DNA from: DASUAS01 sp963756895
Lineage (GTDB): Bacteria; Actinomycetota; Acidimicrobiia; IMCC26256; DASPTH01
Assembly (NCBI GenBank): GCA_963756895.1
Contig: CAVWPI010000011.1
Span: 496,001-560,000 of the forward strand
Length of the DNA stretch: 64,000 nt
Direction: 5' to 3'
Part shown: in pieces, positions 18,762 to 27,072 of the stretch
Position numbering within the stretch: the first letter of the stretch is position 1
Layout of the letters: each line of letters begins with the position of its first letter
Position numbers and translations under genes: made by a program
Notes under the pieces: model-generated
Seen by the model: only the letters and a program-made list of their open reading frames with translations
Database searches by the model: none
Told to the model about the DNA's origin: nothing

Positions 18762-18928
18762 CCGACGACCGGGTGCAGGAGGCGCACGCCCGGGCGGTCG
18801 CCGCCGGCGAACCCGGCTACCTCGATCCCGACACCGGGTTCTTCGTCTTCACCGCGCGGGCGCTGGCCGAGCGGGGTGAGTGCTGCGGCTCCGGCTGCCG
18901 GCACTGTCCCTACGGGGATTCTTCGTGA
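18758..18928 (+). CDS. DUF5522 small cysteine-rich protein
   Basis: A 56-residue protein ending in CCGSGCRHCPYG, the conserved Cys-rich signature of DUF5522. The middle segment DPDTGFFVFTARALAERG is also typical. The cysteines may bind a metal, but no function is known. ATG 18758 overlaps the methyltransferase stop. Confidence 0.8.
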   Translation: MTDDRVQEAHARAVAAGEPGYLDPDTGFFVFTARALAERGECCGSGCRHCPYGDSS

Positions 18929-18990
18929 TTGTGGACAGCATCTGACCGCAACGCTGGCGATGCTGGTCAGACACGACGAGAGGAACGACC

Positions 18991-19569
18991 ATGCCGGGAC
19001 AGGCCCCCTTCCACACCGACGAGCACGACCTCCTCCTGGGATTCGTGGCGCAGCAGCGCGAGGTGATGCGCCTCACCACCTACGGCCTCACCGACGACCA
19101 GGCCCGCCAGGTCGCGGTGTCGCCGAGCTCGCTGAGCGTCGGCGGGCTGCTCAAGCACGTCACGTTCGTCGAGGAGGGTTGGGTCGACCTGATGCTCGAG
19201 CGCCAACGCCCGGCCGCGGGCGAGGACGACTACGCCGACAACTTCGTGATGCGCGCCGACGAGACGCTCGCGGACCTGCTGGCGCGCTCGATCGCGGTCG
19301 GGGAGGAGACCGAGCGAGTCGTGCGGGCGATCCCCGACCTCGGGCAGCGGGTGCCGGTGCCGCCGGGCGTGCCGTGGTACCCGCAGGATCTCGACGCCTG
19401 GTCGGTACGGTGGGTGCTCGTGCACCTGGTCTCCGAGACCGCGCGCCACGCCGGGCACGCCGACATCGTCCGCGAGGCCGTCGACGGCGGCACCGCGTTC
19501 CCGATCATGGCCGCCGCCGAAGGATGGCCGGCGACGCCGTGGATGCAGCCGTGGGAGCCGGCGTCGTGA
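18991..19569 (+). CDS. DinB-family (DUF664) protein
   Basis: Four-helix DinB/YfiT-type protein of 192 residues. The likely metal-binding histidines are in LLKHVTFVEEGW (residue ~56) and ETARHAGHADIVRE (~155), the normal triad arrangement. Members are thiol- or metal-dependent transferases such as mycothiol or bacillithiol enzymes, so a mycothiol-linked role is possible in this background. GAGAGG lies upstream of ATG 18991. The gene stands alone after DUF5522. Confidence 0.82.
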   Translation: MPGQAPFHTDEHDLLLGFVAQQREVMRLTTYGLTDDQARQVAVSPSSLSVGGLLKHVTFVEEGWVDLMLERQRPAAGEDDYADNFVMRADETLADLLARSIAVGEETERVVRAIPDLGQRVPVPPGVPWYPQDLDAWSVRWVLVHLVSETARHAGHADIVREAVDGGTAFPIMAAAEGWPATPWMQPWEPAS

Positions 19570-19579
19570 GGGACTCGCG

Positions 19580-19940
19580 GTGAGCATCGCGGTGGGGCTC
19601 GACGAGCTGCGCGCCAGGATCGACGAGTTCACGACCGACGCGTACCTGCTGACCGTGAGCGACGACGGTCGTGCGCACAGCGTCGCGGTGCCCGTCCGCT
19701 GGGACGGAGATGCGCTCGTCGTCCCCGCCGGCCGCACCACGAGCCGCAACGCGCGGGGCGCGCCCGCTCGTCGCGCTCCTCTGGCCGCCGCCCGCGCGGG
19801 GTGGCTTCAGCCTGATCGTCGATGCCGACGTGACCGGCGTCGACGAGGACGCGGGCGAGGTCGTGTTGCAACCGACGCGGGCCGTGCTACACCGGCCGGC
19901 TCCTTCGGGTGCCGGCAGCGACTGCGAGCCGGTGCTCTAA
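19580..19940 (+). CDS. PPOX-class flavin-fold protein, frameshifted
   Basis: The N-terminal half (IDEFTTDAYLLTVSDDGRAHSVAV) reads from GTG 19580. After a shift near 19755 the chain continues ARPLVALLWPPPARGGFSLIVDADV to the stop at 19940, giving about 119 residues. This is a small pyridoxamine-oxidase-fold protein. The break is probably a single-base error. Its TAA stop overlaps the convergent SnoaL stop by two bases. Confidence 0.65.
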
Positions 19941-20515
19941 CCGTTCAGGGGATCCACACCGACCTCGTCCCAGAAGCGGCGCCACGACTCGAACGCGTCG
20001 GGGAGTTGGTTGGTGGTGAGCGCGTCGTGCCCGGCGCCGACGCCCGCGCCGTGTGCAGGCCGTTCGAGGGCGTCGACCATGTACCAGCGCAGGAACTTCC
20101 GCCGGTCGAAGCACCACGCCGTGCCTTCGGGGCTGTCGACGCGCACGTAGGTGTCCCAGTACTGCAGCATCCCTTCGTCCCAACCGCCGTTGGGTCGGCC
20201 GAGCTCGTCGTGGCAGTAGACGATGCCGTGCGCGTGGTCGGCGTCGTCGAAATCGACGACGTGGTTGCCGACGAAGTGCACCGACACCTTTGGTTCGCTC
20301 AGCGTCGTGACGAACCACGCGCGCAGCGCGTCGCGCCCCTGCTCCTCACGGCCGACGCGCACGTCGGGGGTGAACAGGGAGACCATCATGTCCATGTCGC
20401 GGGAGTCGAGTGCGAGTGCGTAGCGCACCGGGAGCTGCTGGATCTCGGCCAGCGACTCCAACCGGTCGAGCCGTTCCTCCGCGGTCGCGGGCTGCCAGGG
20501 TCCGAGGCGTGACAT
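19937..20515 (-). CDS. SnoaL-like (NTF2-fold) protein
   Basis: NTF2-fold protein of 192 residues. The segment IQQLPVRYALALDSRDMDMMVSLFTPDVRVG is the usual N-terminal cone helix, and HFVGNHVVDFDDADHAHGIVYC the following sheet. Relatives include ketosteroid isomerase, scytalone dehydratase and polyketide cyclases; no catalytic assignment is possible here. ATG 20515 is supported by TACGGT 7 bases upstream, matching a leaderless promoter. Confidence 0.8.
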   Translation of the reverse strand: MSRLGPWQPATAEERLDRLESLAEIQQLPVRYALALDSRDMDMMVSLFTPDVRVGREEQGRDALRAWFVTTLSEPKVSVHFVGNHVVDFDDADHAHGIVYCHDELGRPNGGWDEGMLQYWDTYVRVDSPEGTAWCFDRRKFLRWYMVDALERPAHGAGVGAGHDALTTNQLPDAFESWRRFWDEVGVDPLNG

Positions 20516-20522
20516 GGCCGGC

Positions 20523-20528
20523 ACCGTA
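20523..20528 (-). promoter_or_regulatory. -10 element, leaderless, for the SnoaL gene
   Basis: On the minus strand TACGGT ends 7 bases before ATG 20515. It faces the opposite promoter TAGCGT within a 37-bp divergent gap. Confidence 0.5.
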
Positions 20529-20539
20529 TCGGGTCGGAG

Positions 20540-20545
20540 TAGCGT
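20540..20545 (+). promoter_or_regulatory. -10 element, leaderless, for the epimerase gene
   Basis: TAGCGT ends 7 bases before GTG 20553. Confidence 0.5.
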
Positions 20546-20552
20546 CCGGACC

Positions 20553-21458
20553 GTGCTGACGGGCGAGAAGATCCTCATCACCGGACCGGCTGGGCAGATC
20601 GCGTTCCCGCTCGCCCGCTATCTCGCCGCCGACAACGAGGTGTGGGGAATCGCGCGCTTCTCCGACGAGGAGAGCCGGGCCAAGGTCGACGCACTCGGTG
20701 TGACCACCCGCGTCTGCGACATCGCGACCGGCGACTTCACCGGTGTGCCCGTCGACTTCACGTACGTCGTGCATCTCGCCGCGTACCAGGGCCCGGGGAA
20801 CGAGTTCGACCACGCGATCACCGTGAACGCCGAAGGCACGGGACTGCTGCTCGCGCACTGCCGGACTGCGAAGTCCGCGCTGGTGATGTCGACCCACTCG
20901 GTGTACCGGCCGAGCGACGACCCCCTGCACGTGTACGTCGAGACCGACCCGCTGGGCGAGGTCAACTCGTCGATCTCGCCGCCGTACTCCATGTCGAAGA
21001 TCGCGCAGGAGGCCGTGGCCCGCACGTGCGCGCGCCTCTACGAGCTACCGGTGACGATCGCCCGCATGAACGCTTCGTACGGCCCCAATGGCGGCTTGCC
21101 CGTGTACCACCTCGACGCCGCGGTCGCGGGAGAGCGCGTCACCACCCGCTGGGACCCCTGTCCCTACATGCCGATCCACGAGGACGACATCAACCGCCAG
21201 ACCGCCGCCCTGCTCGACGCCGCGACCGTGCCCGCGCGGATCGTGAACTGGGGTGGCGACGAGGCCGTGAGCGTCCAGGAGTGGTGCGCCTTCTTCGGCG
21301 AGCTCACCGGCCACGACGTACCGGTCGACGTGGTGGAGACGCCGGGCACGTTGCGCGGGTCGATCGCCGATCCCACCGCGAGGCAGGCCGTCGCCGGCCC
21401 CTGCAGCGTCGGGTGGAAGGACGGGCTGCGCGCCGCCTACGAGTCGAGGTACGCGTGA
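20553..21458 (+). CDS. NAD(P)-dependent epimerase/dehydratase-like extended SDR
   Basis: Extended SDR of 301 residues. The cofactor loop is ILITGPAGQIAFPLARYL; the Ser is in VMSTHSVYRP and Tyr-Lys in PYSMSKIAQEAVAR. The C-terminal substrate domain includes PIHEDDINRQTAALLDAA. Such proteins modify sugar nucleotides or, in this kind of context, hydroxy-steroid or terpenoid substrates. GTG 20553 is chosen because of the leaderless promoter; upstream ATG 20514 lies before it and is not supported. It is coupled by GTGA to the next SDR. Confidence 0.83.
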   Translation: MLTGEKILITGPAGQIAFPLARYLAADNEVWGIARFSDEESRAKVDALGVTTRVCDIATGDFTGVPVDFTYVVHLAAYQGPGNEFDHAITVNAEGTGLLLAHCRTAKSALVMSTHSVYRPSDDPLHVYVETDPLGEVNSSISPPYSMSKIAQEAVARTCARLYELPVTIARMNASYGPNGGLPVYHLDAAVAGERVTTRWDPCPYMPIHEDDINRQTAALLDAATVPARIVNWGGDEAVSVQEWCAFFGELTGHDVPVDVVETPGTLRGSIADPTARQAVAGPCSVGWKDGLRAAYESRYA

Positions 21459-22243
21459 ACGTCCTCGTCACCGGCGCGTCGTCGGGGATCGGCGCCGCCA
21501 CCGCGCTCGCGTTCGCCGAGCGCGGCGCGACCGTCGGCATCTGTGCCCGTCGCGAAGATCGCCTCGCCGAGGTGCTCGGCCGGTGCCGGGCCCACTCGCA
21601 CGAGTCGCGTGCCTGGGCCGTCGACCTCGCCGACCTCGACGCCATCGACGCGTTCGCCGCGCAGGTCCAGGAGGAGCTCGGCCGCGTCGACGTGCTCGTC
21701 AACAACGCCGGCGTGCCGAAGCGACGCCGCACCACGACGATGTCCGCCGACGACGTCGAGAGCGTCATGGCGATGAACTACTTCTCGCCCGTGCGCCTCA
21801 CGCTCGCGATCCTGCCGGGAATGATCGAGCGCGGTGGCGGTGACATCGTGAACGTGTCGTCGATGGGCGTGCACCTGGTGGCGTTCGGCGTCGGCGCCTA
21901 CTCGGCCTCGAAAGCGGCGCTCGAGCTGTTCACCGAGGCCCTCTACGTCGAGCTCCCCGGCACCGGCGTCCGTGCGCACCTGGTGGTGCCCGGGACCACC
22001 GCCACCGAGTTCAGCACGCCGAGGGACGGCAACGACCCGCCGTTGCCGCCCGGGCCGGGTGCCGCGACCGCCGAGGAGGTCGCGGCCGCGATCGTCGCGT
22101 CGGTCGAGCGCGACGACGTGAACGACCACTTCGTGTCGTACGCGACTGCACGCGACGCCGACATGTCGGCGACCAAGGCCGCGGACCCGAACGGGTTCCT
22201 CGCCGAGATGCGCGAGCGCCTCGCCCCACTCCGCGAGAGCTGA
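21455..22243 (+). CDS. SDR-family oxidoreductase
   Basis: Classical SDR of 262 residues: VTGASSGIGAATALA, NNAGVPKRR, Ser in NVSSMGV and Tyr-Lys in YSASKAALE. The GTG start overlaps the stop of the epimerase gene. It lacks the C-terminal VDGG signature, ending instead with a charged helix. Likely a ketone or alcohol oxidoreductase acting after the upstream enzyme. Confidence 0.85.
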   Translation: MNVLVTGASSGIGAATALAFAERGATVGICARREDRLAEVLGRCRAHSHESRAWAVDLADLDAIDAFAAQVQEELGRVDVLVNNAGVPKRRRTTTMSADDVESVMAMNYFSPVRLTLAILPGMIERGGGDIVNVSSMGVHLVAFGVGAYSASKAALELFTEALYVELPGTGVRAHLVVPGTTATEFSTPRDGNDPPLPPGPGAATAEEVAAAIVASVERDDVNDHFVSYATARDADMSATKAADPNGFLAEMRERLAPLRES

Positions 22244-22269
22244 CCAGGTCGATCAACCCAGGTCGATCA
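22244..22269. repeat. 12-bp direct repeat at a convergent junction
   Basis: CCAGGTCGATCA occurs at 22244-22255 and 22258-22269, spanning the short gap between the SDR stop and the last codons of the SnoaL gene. It may be a small duplication. Confidence 0.5.
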
Positions 22270-22702
22270 GGAGATGGAGTGAGACGTCGCCGATGTGGTC
22301 GACGCCCATGTGGCGCCGACTGAAGCGCCACTCGCCGTCGACCTTCTCGAACTCGTCGCGGTAGTGGCCGTTGATGATCGGCCGCAGCGGCTCGTCGCCC
22401 GCCTTCTGGAACACCGTGTAGTACGAGCGGCACGTGCCGGTGAGCCCGTCGTCGGCGACGTCGACGATGGGGTTGGTGATCACGTGCTTGGTGAGTGGCG
22501 TGCCGTCGTCGTACTTGCGCGTCGTGTGGTGGTACATCGCGGCGACGGCGTCGGCCCCGCGCGTCTCGTGGTCGGAGGCGGCGGCGGTGATCACCGCGTG
22601 GGCGAGGTGCTCGCCGATGCCCTCGTAGTCGCCGGCGTCGATCAGCTCGGCGTAGCGGTACAACAGGTTGGTGATCGCAATCGCATCCGGAACATTGCTC
22701 AT
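22253..22702 (-). CDS. SnoaL-like (NTF2-fold) protein
   Basis: NTF2-fold protein of 149 residues. Typical features are the N-terminal AITNLLYRYAELIDAGDYEGIGEHL and the closing RRHMGVDHIGDVSLHL. ATG 22702 follows GGGAAGAG. It lies downstream of the thiolase/LLM pair on the same strand, separated by 100 bases with two small hairpins. Similar SnoaL proteins occur next to thiolases and SDRs elsewhere in this window (42829). Confidence 0.8.
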   Translation of the reverse strand: MSNVPDAIAITNLLYRYAELIDAGDYEGIGEHLAHAVITAAASDHETRGADAVAAMYHHTTRKYDDGTPLTKHVITNPIVDVADDGLTGTCRSYYTVFQKAGDEPLRPIINGHYRDEFEKVDGEWRFSRRHMGVDHIGDVSLHLLIDLG

Positions 22703-22715
22703 CTCTTCCCGCTTT

Positions 22716-22795
22716 CGCTGCTGCGCAGCGGGGCGCTCGGCCTCCGCTCCGTTACGAACCGGGCCATCCTCGATGAAGGAGGCCGGCTTGCGGCC
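22716..22795. repeat. Two small inverted repeats between thiolase-like and SnoaL genes
   Basis: CGCTGC-tgc-GCAGCG at 22716-22730 and GGCCG-gcttg-CGGCC at 22781-22795. They may form attenuator- or terminator-like hairpins in the minus-strand transcript; no T tract is present. Confidence 0.3.
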
Positions 22796-22802
22796 ACTCC
22801 AC

Positions 22803-23966
22803 TCATGGCTGCTCCCTTCCCAGCAACAGCACGTCGGTGAACAGCGCACCCGCGCCGCCACCACTGCACAGCGCGACCTCGGCGTCGTCCACCTGCATGG
22901 TGGGGCACCCGCCGCGCAGCTGCTGCACCCCGCGGATGACCCGCTGCAGCAGTTGCACCGTCGCGCCGCCGTGGCTGAACGACATGAGGCCGCCGTCGGT
23001 GGTGATGGGGTGCCTGCCGCCGGGCTCGATCACACCGCTCATCACGTAGTCGCCGCCCTCACCCTCGGCGCAGAACCCGAAGGCCTCGAACTGGCGGATG
23101 ATCTCGAACGAGAAGGGGTCGTACAGCTCGCACACGTCGACGTCGTCGGGTCCGAGCCCCGACATCGACCACGCGGTCTCGATCGCCCGGCGCCCGACCG
23201 TCCCGTCGACCAGATCGGCGCGGACGTTGCCGCCCATGTCCCACGCCGGCGGGTGCTGGTACGACGGACCGAAGTGGTCGGTGTTGCCGCCGAGCACCCA
23301 GATCGGATCCTGCGCAAGGTCGCGGGCGATGTCGGCGCGCGCGAGCACGAGCGCGCAGCCACCCTCGGCCGTCATCGAGCAGTCGAGGAGGTGGAACGGG
23401 TCGGCGACCATGCGGCTGTCGAGGATGTCCTGCACGCTGAACGGTCCGCGGCCGAAGTAGCAGGCCTCGGGGTTCACGTGCCCGTTGTTGCGGATGGTGG
23501 CGGAGACGGTGGCGAGCGCTTCGGGCGGCGTGCCGAACCGGTGCATGTGCCGCCGGGCGATCAGCGCGAACTCCGCCGCGGTGAACATGCCGAAGGGGGC
23601 GACGAACTCGTTCGACGGGCGGGTCCACGGCGCGGTCGACGCCCGGTCGGTGTACACGCCTGCCGAGCCGGCGCTGATCAGGACGGTCGACGCGAGCCCC
23701 GTCGCGATCGCGCTCGCCACTTCGAGGACCGCGGGAATGCCCATGCCCGAGTAGGAGCGCCACACCGGACCGTTGCGAGCCTGGTAGATGAGGTCGGACC
23801 CGCTCTGGCCCACCACGCCGTCGATGTCGCGCGCACCGAGCCCGGCATCGGCGAGCGCGCCCATGCCGGCCGCGAACGTGATGCTCCGTGAGTCGTGCCC
23901 TTCCAGCACGCGCCCCTGCTCGGTGTTGAAGACGCCGACGATGGCGACGTCGTGGAACGGGTGCAC
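22803..23966 (-). CDS. Thiolase-superfamily protein, SCP-x/lipid-transfer (Ltp) type
   Basis: Thiolase-fold protein of 387 residues. The usual N-terminal nucleophilic cysteine region is replaced by YSGMGIPAVLEVASAIATG without Cys. The late motifs SFSHGG and VALCSGGGAG (CxG-like) are present. This pattern is seen in SCP-x/Ltp-type thiolases, some of which are side-chain-cleaving aldolases in steroid degradation. GTG 23966 overlaps the stop of the upstream LLM gene (TAGTG), so the two are cotranscribed. Thiolytic versus aldolytic activity cannot be decided. Confidence 0.78.
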   Translation of the reverse strand: MHPFHDVAIVGVFNTEQGRVLEGHDSRSITFAAGMGALADAGLGARDIDGVVGQSGSDLIYQARNGPVWRSYSGMGIPAVLEVASAIATGLASTVLISAGSAGVYTDRASTAPWTRPSNEFVAPFGMFTAAEFALIARRHMHRFGTPPEALATVSATIRNNGHVNPEACYFGRGPFSVQDILDSRMVADPFHLLDCSMTAEGGCALVLARADIARDLAQDPIWVLGGNTDHFGPSYQHPPAWDMGGNVRADLVDGTVGRRAIETAWSMSGLGPDDVDVCELYDPFSFEIIRQFEAFGFCAEGEGGDYVMSGVIEPGGRHPITTDGGLMSFSHGGATVQLLQRVIRGVQQLRGGCPTMQVDDAEVALCSGGGAGALFTDVLLLGREQP

Positions 23967-24977
23967 TACCCCAGCACCAGGTCGCGCACGACCTCGAGCT
24001 GCTCGGGATCGCGGCCCGCGACCATCAACGTGGTGACGGGGCTGTCGCGCCACGCCACGAGTCGCTCCTTGATGCGCGAGGGCGGACCGACGATCGAGAT
24101 CTCGTCGGCGAAGTCGTCGGGCACCGACATGATCGCCTCGTCGCGCTTGCCCGCGAAGAAGAGATCCTGGATCTTGAGCGCTTCCTCCTCGAAGCCCATC
24201 CGCTGCATGAGCTTGGTGTGGAAGTTCTGGCCCTTGGCGCCCATCCCACCGATGTAGAAGCCGAGCATGCCCTTCACCGGCAGCAACGCGGCGGCGACGT
24301 CGTCGGTGACGGTGACGTTGGCCATGGCGTTGATCTCGAAGCCGGGCTTGGCGTCCTTGATCTGGTCGGCGTAGACGTCCTGGCGGAACGGCGAGTAGTA
24401 GAGGGGCAGCCAGCCGTCGGCGATCTCTGCGGTCTGGGTGACGTTCTTCGGGCCCTCGGCGCCGAGGAAGATCGGGATGTCGGCGCGCAGCGGGTGGGTC
24501 ATGATCTTGAGCGGCTTGCCGAGTCCCTGGCTGCCCTCACCGCGGTACGGGAGCGGGTAGAACTCGCCGTCGTTCTCGAGCGGGCCCTCGCGTCGCAGCG
24601 CGCGCCGGATGACGTCGACGTACTCGCGGCGTCCGAGCGAGCGGCCGGTTCGAGGGTTGGCCGTACCAGCCTTCGACCACCTGCGGGCCCGACACGCCCA
24701 GGCCGAGGATGAGGCGGCCGTTCGACAGGTGGTCAAGGGTGACCGCGGCCATCGTCGTCGCGGTGGGGGTGCGCGCCGCCATCTGCACGATGCCGGTGCC
24801 GATCTTGATCGTCGACGTGTTGGCGGCGACGTACGCGGCGTAGGTGAACGCGTCGTTGCCCCACGACTCCGCCACCCACACCGAGTCGTAGCCGAGGCGC
24901 TCCGCGGCCTGCGCCTCCTCGACGAAGCCCGGCCGTGGCCCGGCCCCCCAGTACCCGAACACCACACCCAGCTTCAT
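23966..24977 (-). CDS. LLM-class, putative F420-dependent oxidoreductase, frameshifted
   Basis: TIM-barrel luciferase-like monooxygenase-family protein of about 337 residues: MKLGVVFGYWG, LGYDSVWVAESWG, TIKIGTGIVQMAARTP and SNGRLILGLGVSGPQVVEG. A shift near 24636 separates this from EYVDVIRRAL ... ADGWLPLYYSPF ... VVRDLVLG. Deleting one C restores LARTREYV, a common LLM motif. In actinobacteria this group normally uses F420H2. It is the first gene of an operon with the thiolase-like protein. Confidence 0.8.
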
Positions 24978-24987
24978 GACAGCACCC

Positions 24988-25013
24988 GTCTCTGACAGTG
25001 CCAGTCTCTGACA
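24988..25013. repeat. Direct repeat in the divergent LLM promoter region
   Basis: GTCTCTGACA occurs twice (24988-24997 and 25004-25013) between two divergent LLM genes. It may be a pair of half-sites for a regulator. Confidence 0.4.
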
Positions 25014-25031
25014 CCGAACTGCGCGGGAGCG

Positions 25032-25037
25032 TACCCT
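25032..25037 (+). promoter_or_regulatory. -10 element, leaderless, for the LLM gene
   Basis: TACCCT ends 8 bases before ATG 25046. Confidence 0.4.
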
Positions 25038-25045
25038 CCTCGCCG

Positions 25046-25921
25046 ATGGACCTCTCCATGACCCTGCCCACGATGCTCCCGCACTCGCGCGCCGAGACGC
25101 TCGCGTGGTGTCGCGAGGTCGACGACGGTCCCTGGGCCGGCCTCGCGGTGCCCGAACGGATCACGTACACCAGTCACGACTGGACCGTCGACCTCAGCGC
25201 GGTCGCCGCGCTCACCGAGCGCGTGCGGCTCTACACGACGATCGTGATCCTCCCCGCGCACGACGAGGTTGCGGTCGCGAAGCAGCTGGCGTCGATCGAC
25301 GTGCTGTCCGAAGGCCGCCTGACCGTCGGCGTCGGGGTGGGTGGGCGCGAGCACGACTACCGCGCCATCGGCGGGTCGTTCGAGCGTCGGTGGCAGCGCA
25401 TGGACGAGCAGGTCGCGCGCATGCGACGGATCTGGGCAGGCGAGCCGCCGTTCGACGGTGCGGATCCGGTCGGACCGCGACCGGTGCAGGACCCCGTACC
25501 GATCATCGCCGGCGTCATGGGGCCGAAGGCGATCGCGCGGGCCGCGCACTGGGCCGACGGCGTCGACGGGGCGTGGACCATGGACGGCGATCGCGATGCG
25601 ATGGCGGCGGCGTTCACGCAGATCCGCGCTGCGTGGGAGGACGCCGGGCGCACCGAGGCGCCGCACCTCTCGTCGAGCATCTGGTACGCCATCGGCGACG
25701 ACGCCGAAGCTCGCTTGCGCGCGTACGCGCACACCTACATGAAGATCATGGGCGAGGGCGTCGGCGACTGGGCGGCCGGCGCGGTCACGTGCTTCACGCC
25801 CGACGCGCTGCGACGAGCGGTCGACAACGCACGTGACGCCGGCGCCGACGAGTTCTTCCTTGTGCCCACCACGTCCGACCCCGACGAGCTCGCACGCACG
25901 TGCGACGCGCTCGGGCTCTGA
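25046..25921 (+). CDS. LLM-class, putative F420-dependent oxidoreductase
   Basis: Intact 291-residue luciferase-like protein. Motifs are RVRLYTTIVILPAHDEVAVAKQ, SEGRLTVGVGVGGREHDY and VPIIAGVMGPKAIARAAHWADG, typical of actinobacterial F420-dependent enzymes. It lacks the first strand commonly seen in longer members. ATG 25046 fits the leaderless promoter; GTG 24998 would add 16 unlikely residues. It is followed 5 bases later by a sulfotransferase gene. Confidence 0.83.
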   Translation: MDLSMTLPTMLPHSRAETLAWCREVDDGPWAGLAVPERITYTSHDWTVDLSAVAALTERVRLYTTIVILPAHDEVAVAKQLASIDVLSEGRLTVGVGVGGREHDYRAIGGSFERRWQRMDEQVARMRRIWAGEPPFDGADPVGPRPVQDPVPIIAGVMGPKAIARAAHWADGVDGAWTMDGDRDAMAAAFTQIRAAWEDAGRTEAPHLSSSIWYAIGDDAEARLRAYAHTYMKIMGEGVGDWAAGAVTCFTPDALRRAVDNARDAGADEFFLVPTTSDPDELARTCDALGL

Positions 25922-25926
25922 GCAGC

Positions 25927-27072
25927 ATGGACGTCGACGGGCTGCTCGAGGACGTCGCCACCCAGGTCGGGTTGGACGACTACGGCGATCCGACCTTCCG
26001 CGACGGGCTCGAACCGCTGTGGGCATCGGGGATGCAGGAAGCGGACCTCACCGAGATCGGGATGCTGGCGTTCGAGGGCCAGATCCGGATGAACCTGGCC
26101 AACCGGTTGCGGATCCTCGACTGGCACCGCACCCACCCCGAGCTCGCGGCCACGAAGGTGGAGGCGCCGCTCATCCTCGTGGGCATGCCCCGCAGCGGCA
26201 CGACCGCGCTCAGCCACCTGCTCGCGGCGGATCCCGACAACCGTTCGCTGCTGGCGTGGGAGGCGACCGACTCGATCCCGCCGCCGACCACCGCGACGTA
26301 CCAGACCGACCCGCGGTTCGAAGCCGCCCGCAACGCCACGAGCCCGACCGAGCTGCTCAATCCCGAGTTCAAGGCGATCCACCACGACGAACCCGACGAC
26401 GCGATGGAGTGCACGGTGCTCCACGCGCAGCACTTCCAGAGCCTCATCTACTCGACCGTGTTCAACCTGCCGACGTACGACGAATGGTTGCTCCCGTCGA
26501 CGTGGGAGGGTGCGACGAACTACCACCGGCAGGCGCTCCAGGTCCTGCAGTCCCAGTGCCCGGGCCGCTGGCAGCTGAAGTCGCCGCAGTACGGCTTGTT
26601 GCTCGACGAGCTGTTCACGACCTATCCCGACGCCCGGCTCGTCGTCACGCACCGCGACCCGGTGAAGATCGCGGCATCGTTGTTCAGCTTGCTGCGGTGC
26701 CTCACCGGCACCTTCACCGACGTCGACCACACCGACTACATCGTCTCGCACTGGCCCGCCACGCTCTCCGCGCTCCTCGACCGGGCGATGGACGCGCGTG
26801 ATCGCATCGGGGAGGACGCGTTCCTCGACGTGGCGTACGCCGACATCGTGCGCGATCCGGTGGCGGTGGTGGGCACGATCTACGAGCGCTTCGGGATCGA
26901 GTGGAACCCGGAGAAGGAGGCGTACTTCCGGCAGTTCCACGCCGCCAACCCACAGCACAAGTACGGCACGCACACGTACTCGCTGGCCGAGGTGGGCGTC
27001 GAGCGCGGTCCCCTCGACGAGCGCTTCGCCCGCTACACCGAGCGCTACGACGTGCCCAAGGAGACGACGTGA
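25927..27072 (+). CDS. Sulfotransferase-family protein
   Basis: PAPS-dependent sulfotransferase-fold protein of 381 residues. The 5'-phosphosulfate loop is GMPRSGTTALSHLL (residues 86-99). The 3'-phosphate motif is VVTHRDPVKIAASLFSL near residue 240. The N-terminal ~75 residues are helical. Actinobacterial relatives often act on lipids or sterols; which applies here is not known. It is coupled to the crotonase gene through a GTGA overlap. Confidence 0.85.
   Translation: MDVDGLLEDVATQVGLDDYGDPTFRDGLEPLWASGMQEADLTEIGMLAFEGQIRMNLANRLRILDWHRTHPELAATKVEAPLILVGMPRSGTTALSHLLAADPDNRSLLAWEATDSIPPPTTATYQTDPRFEAARNATSPTELLNPEFKAIHHDEPDDAMECTVLHAQHFQSLIYSTVFNLPTYDEWLLPSTWEGATNYHRQALQVLQSQCPGRWQLKSPQYGLLLDELFTTYPDARLVVTHRDPVKIAASLFSLLRCLTGTFTDVDHTDYIVSHWPATLSALLDRAMDARDRIGEDAFLDVAYADIVRDPVAVVGTIYERFGIEWNPEKEAYFRQFHAANPQHKYGTHTYSLAEVGVERGPLDERFARYTERYDVPKETT

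Noticed and set aside
20514..20552. Earlier ATG start for the epimerase-like gene
   Set aside because: It would overlap the divergent SnoaL start and both -10 elements; GTG 20553 fits the conserved N-terminus.
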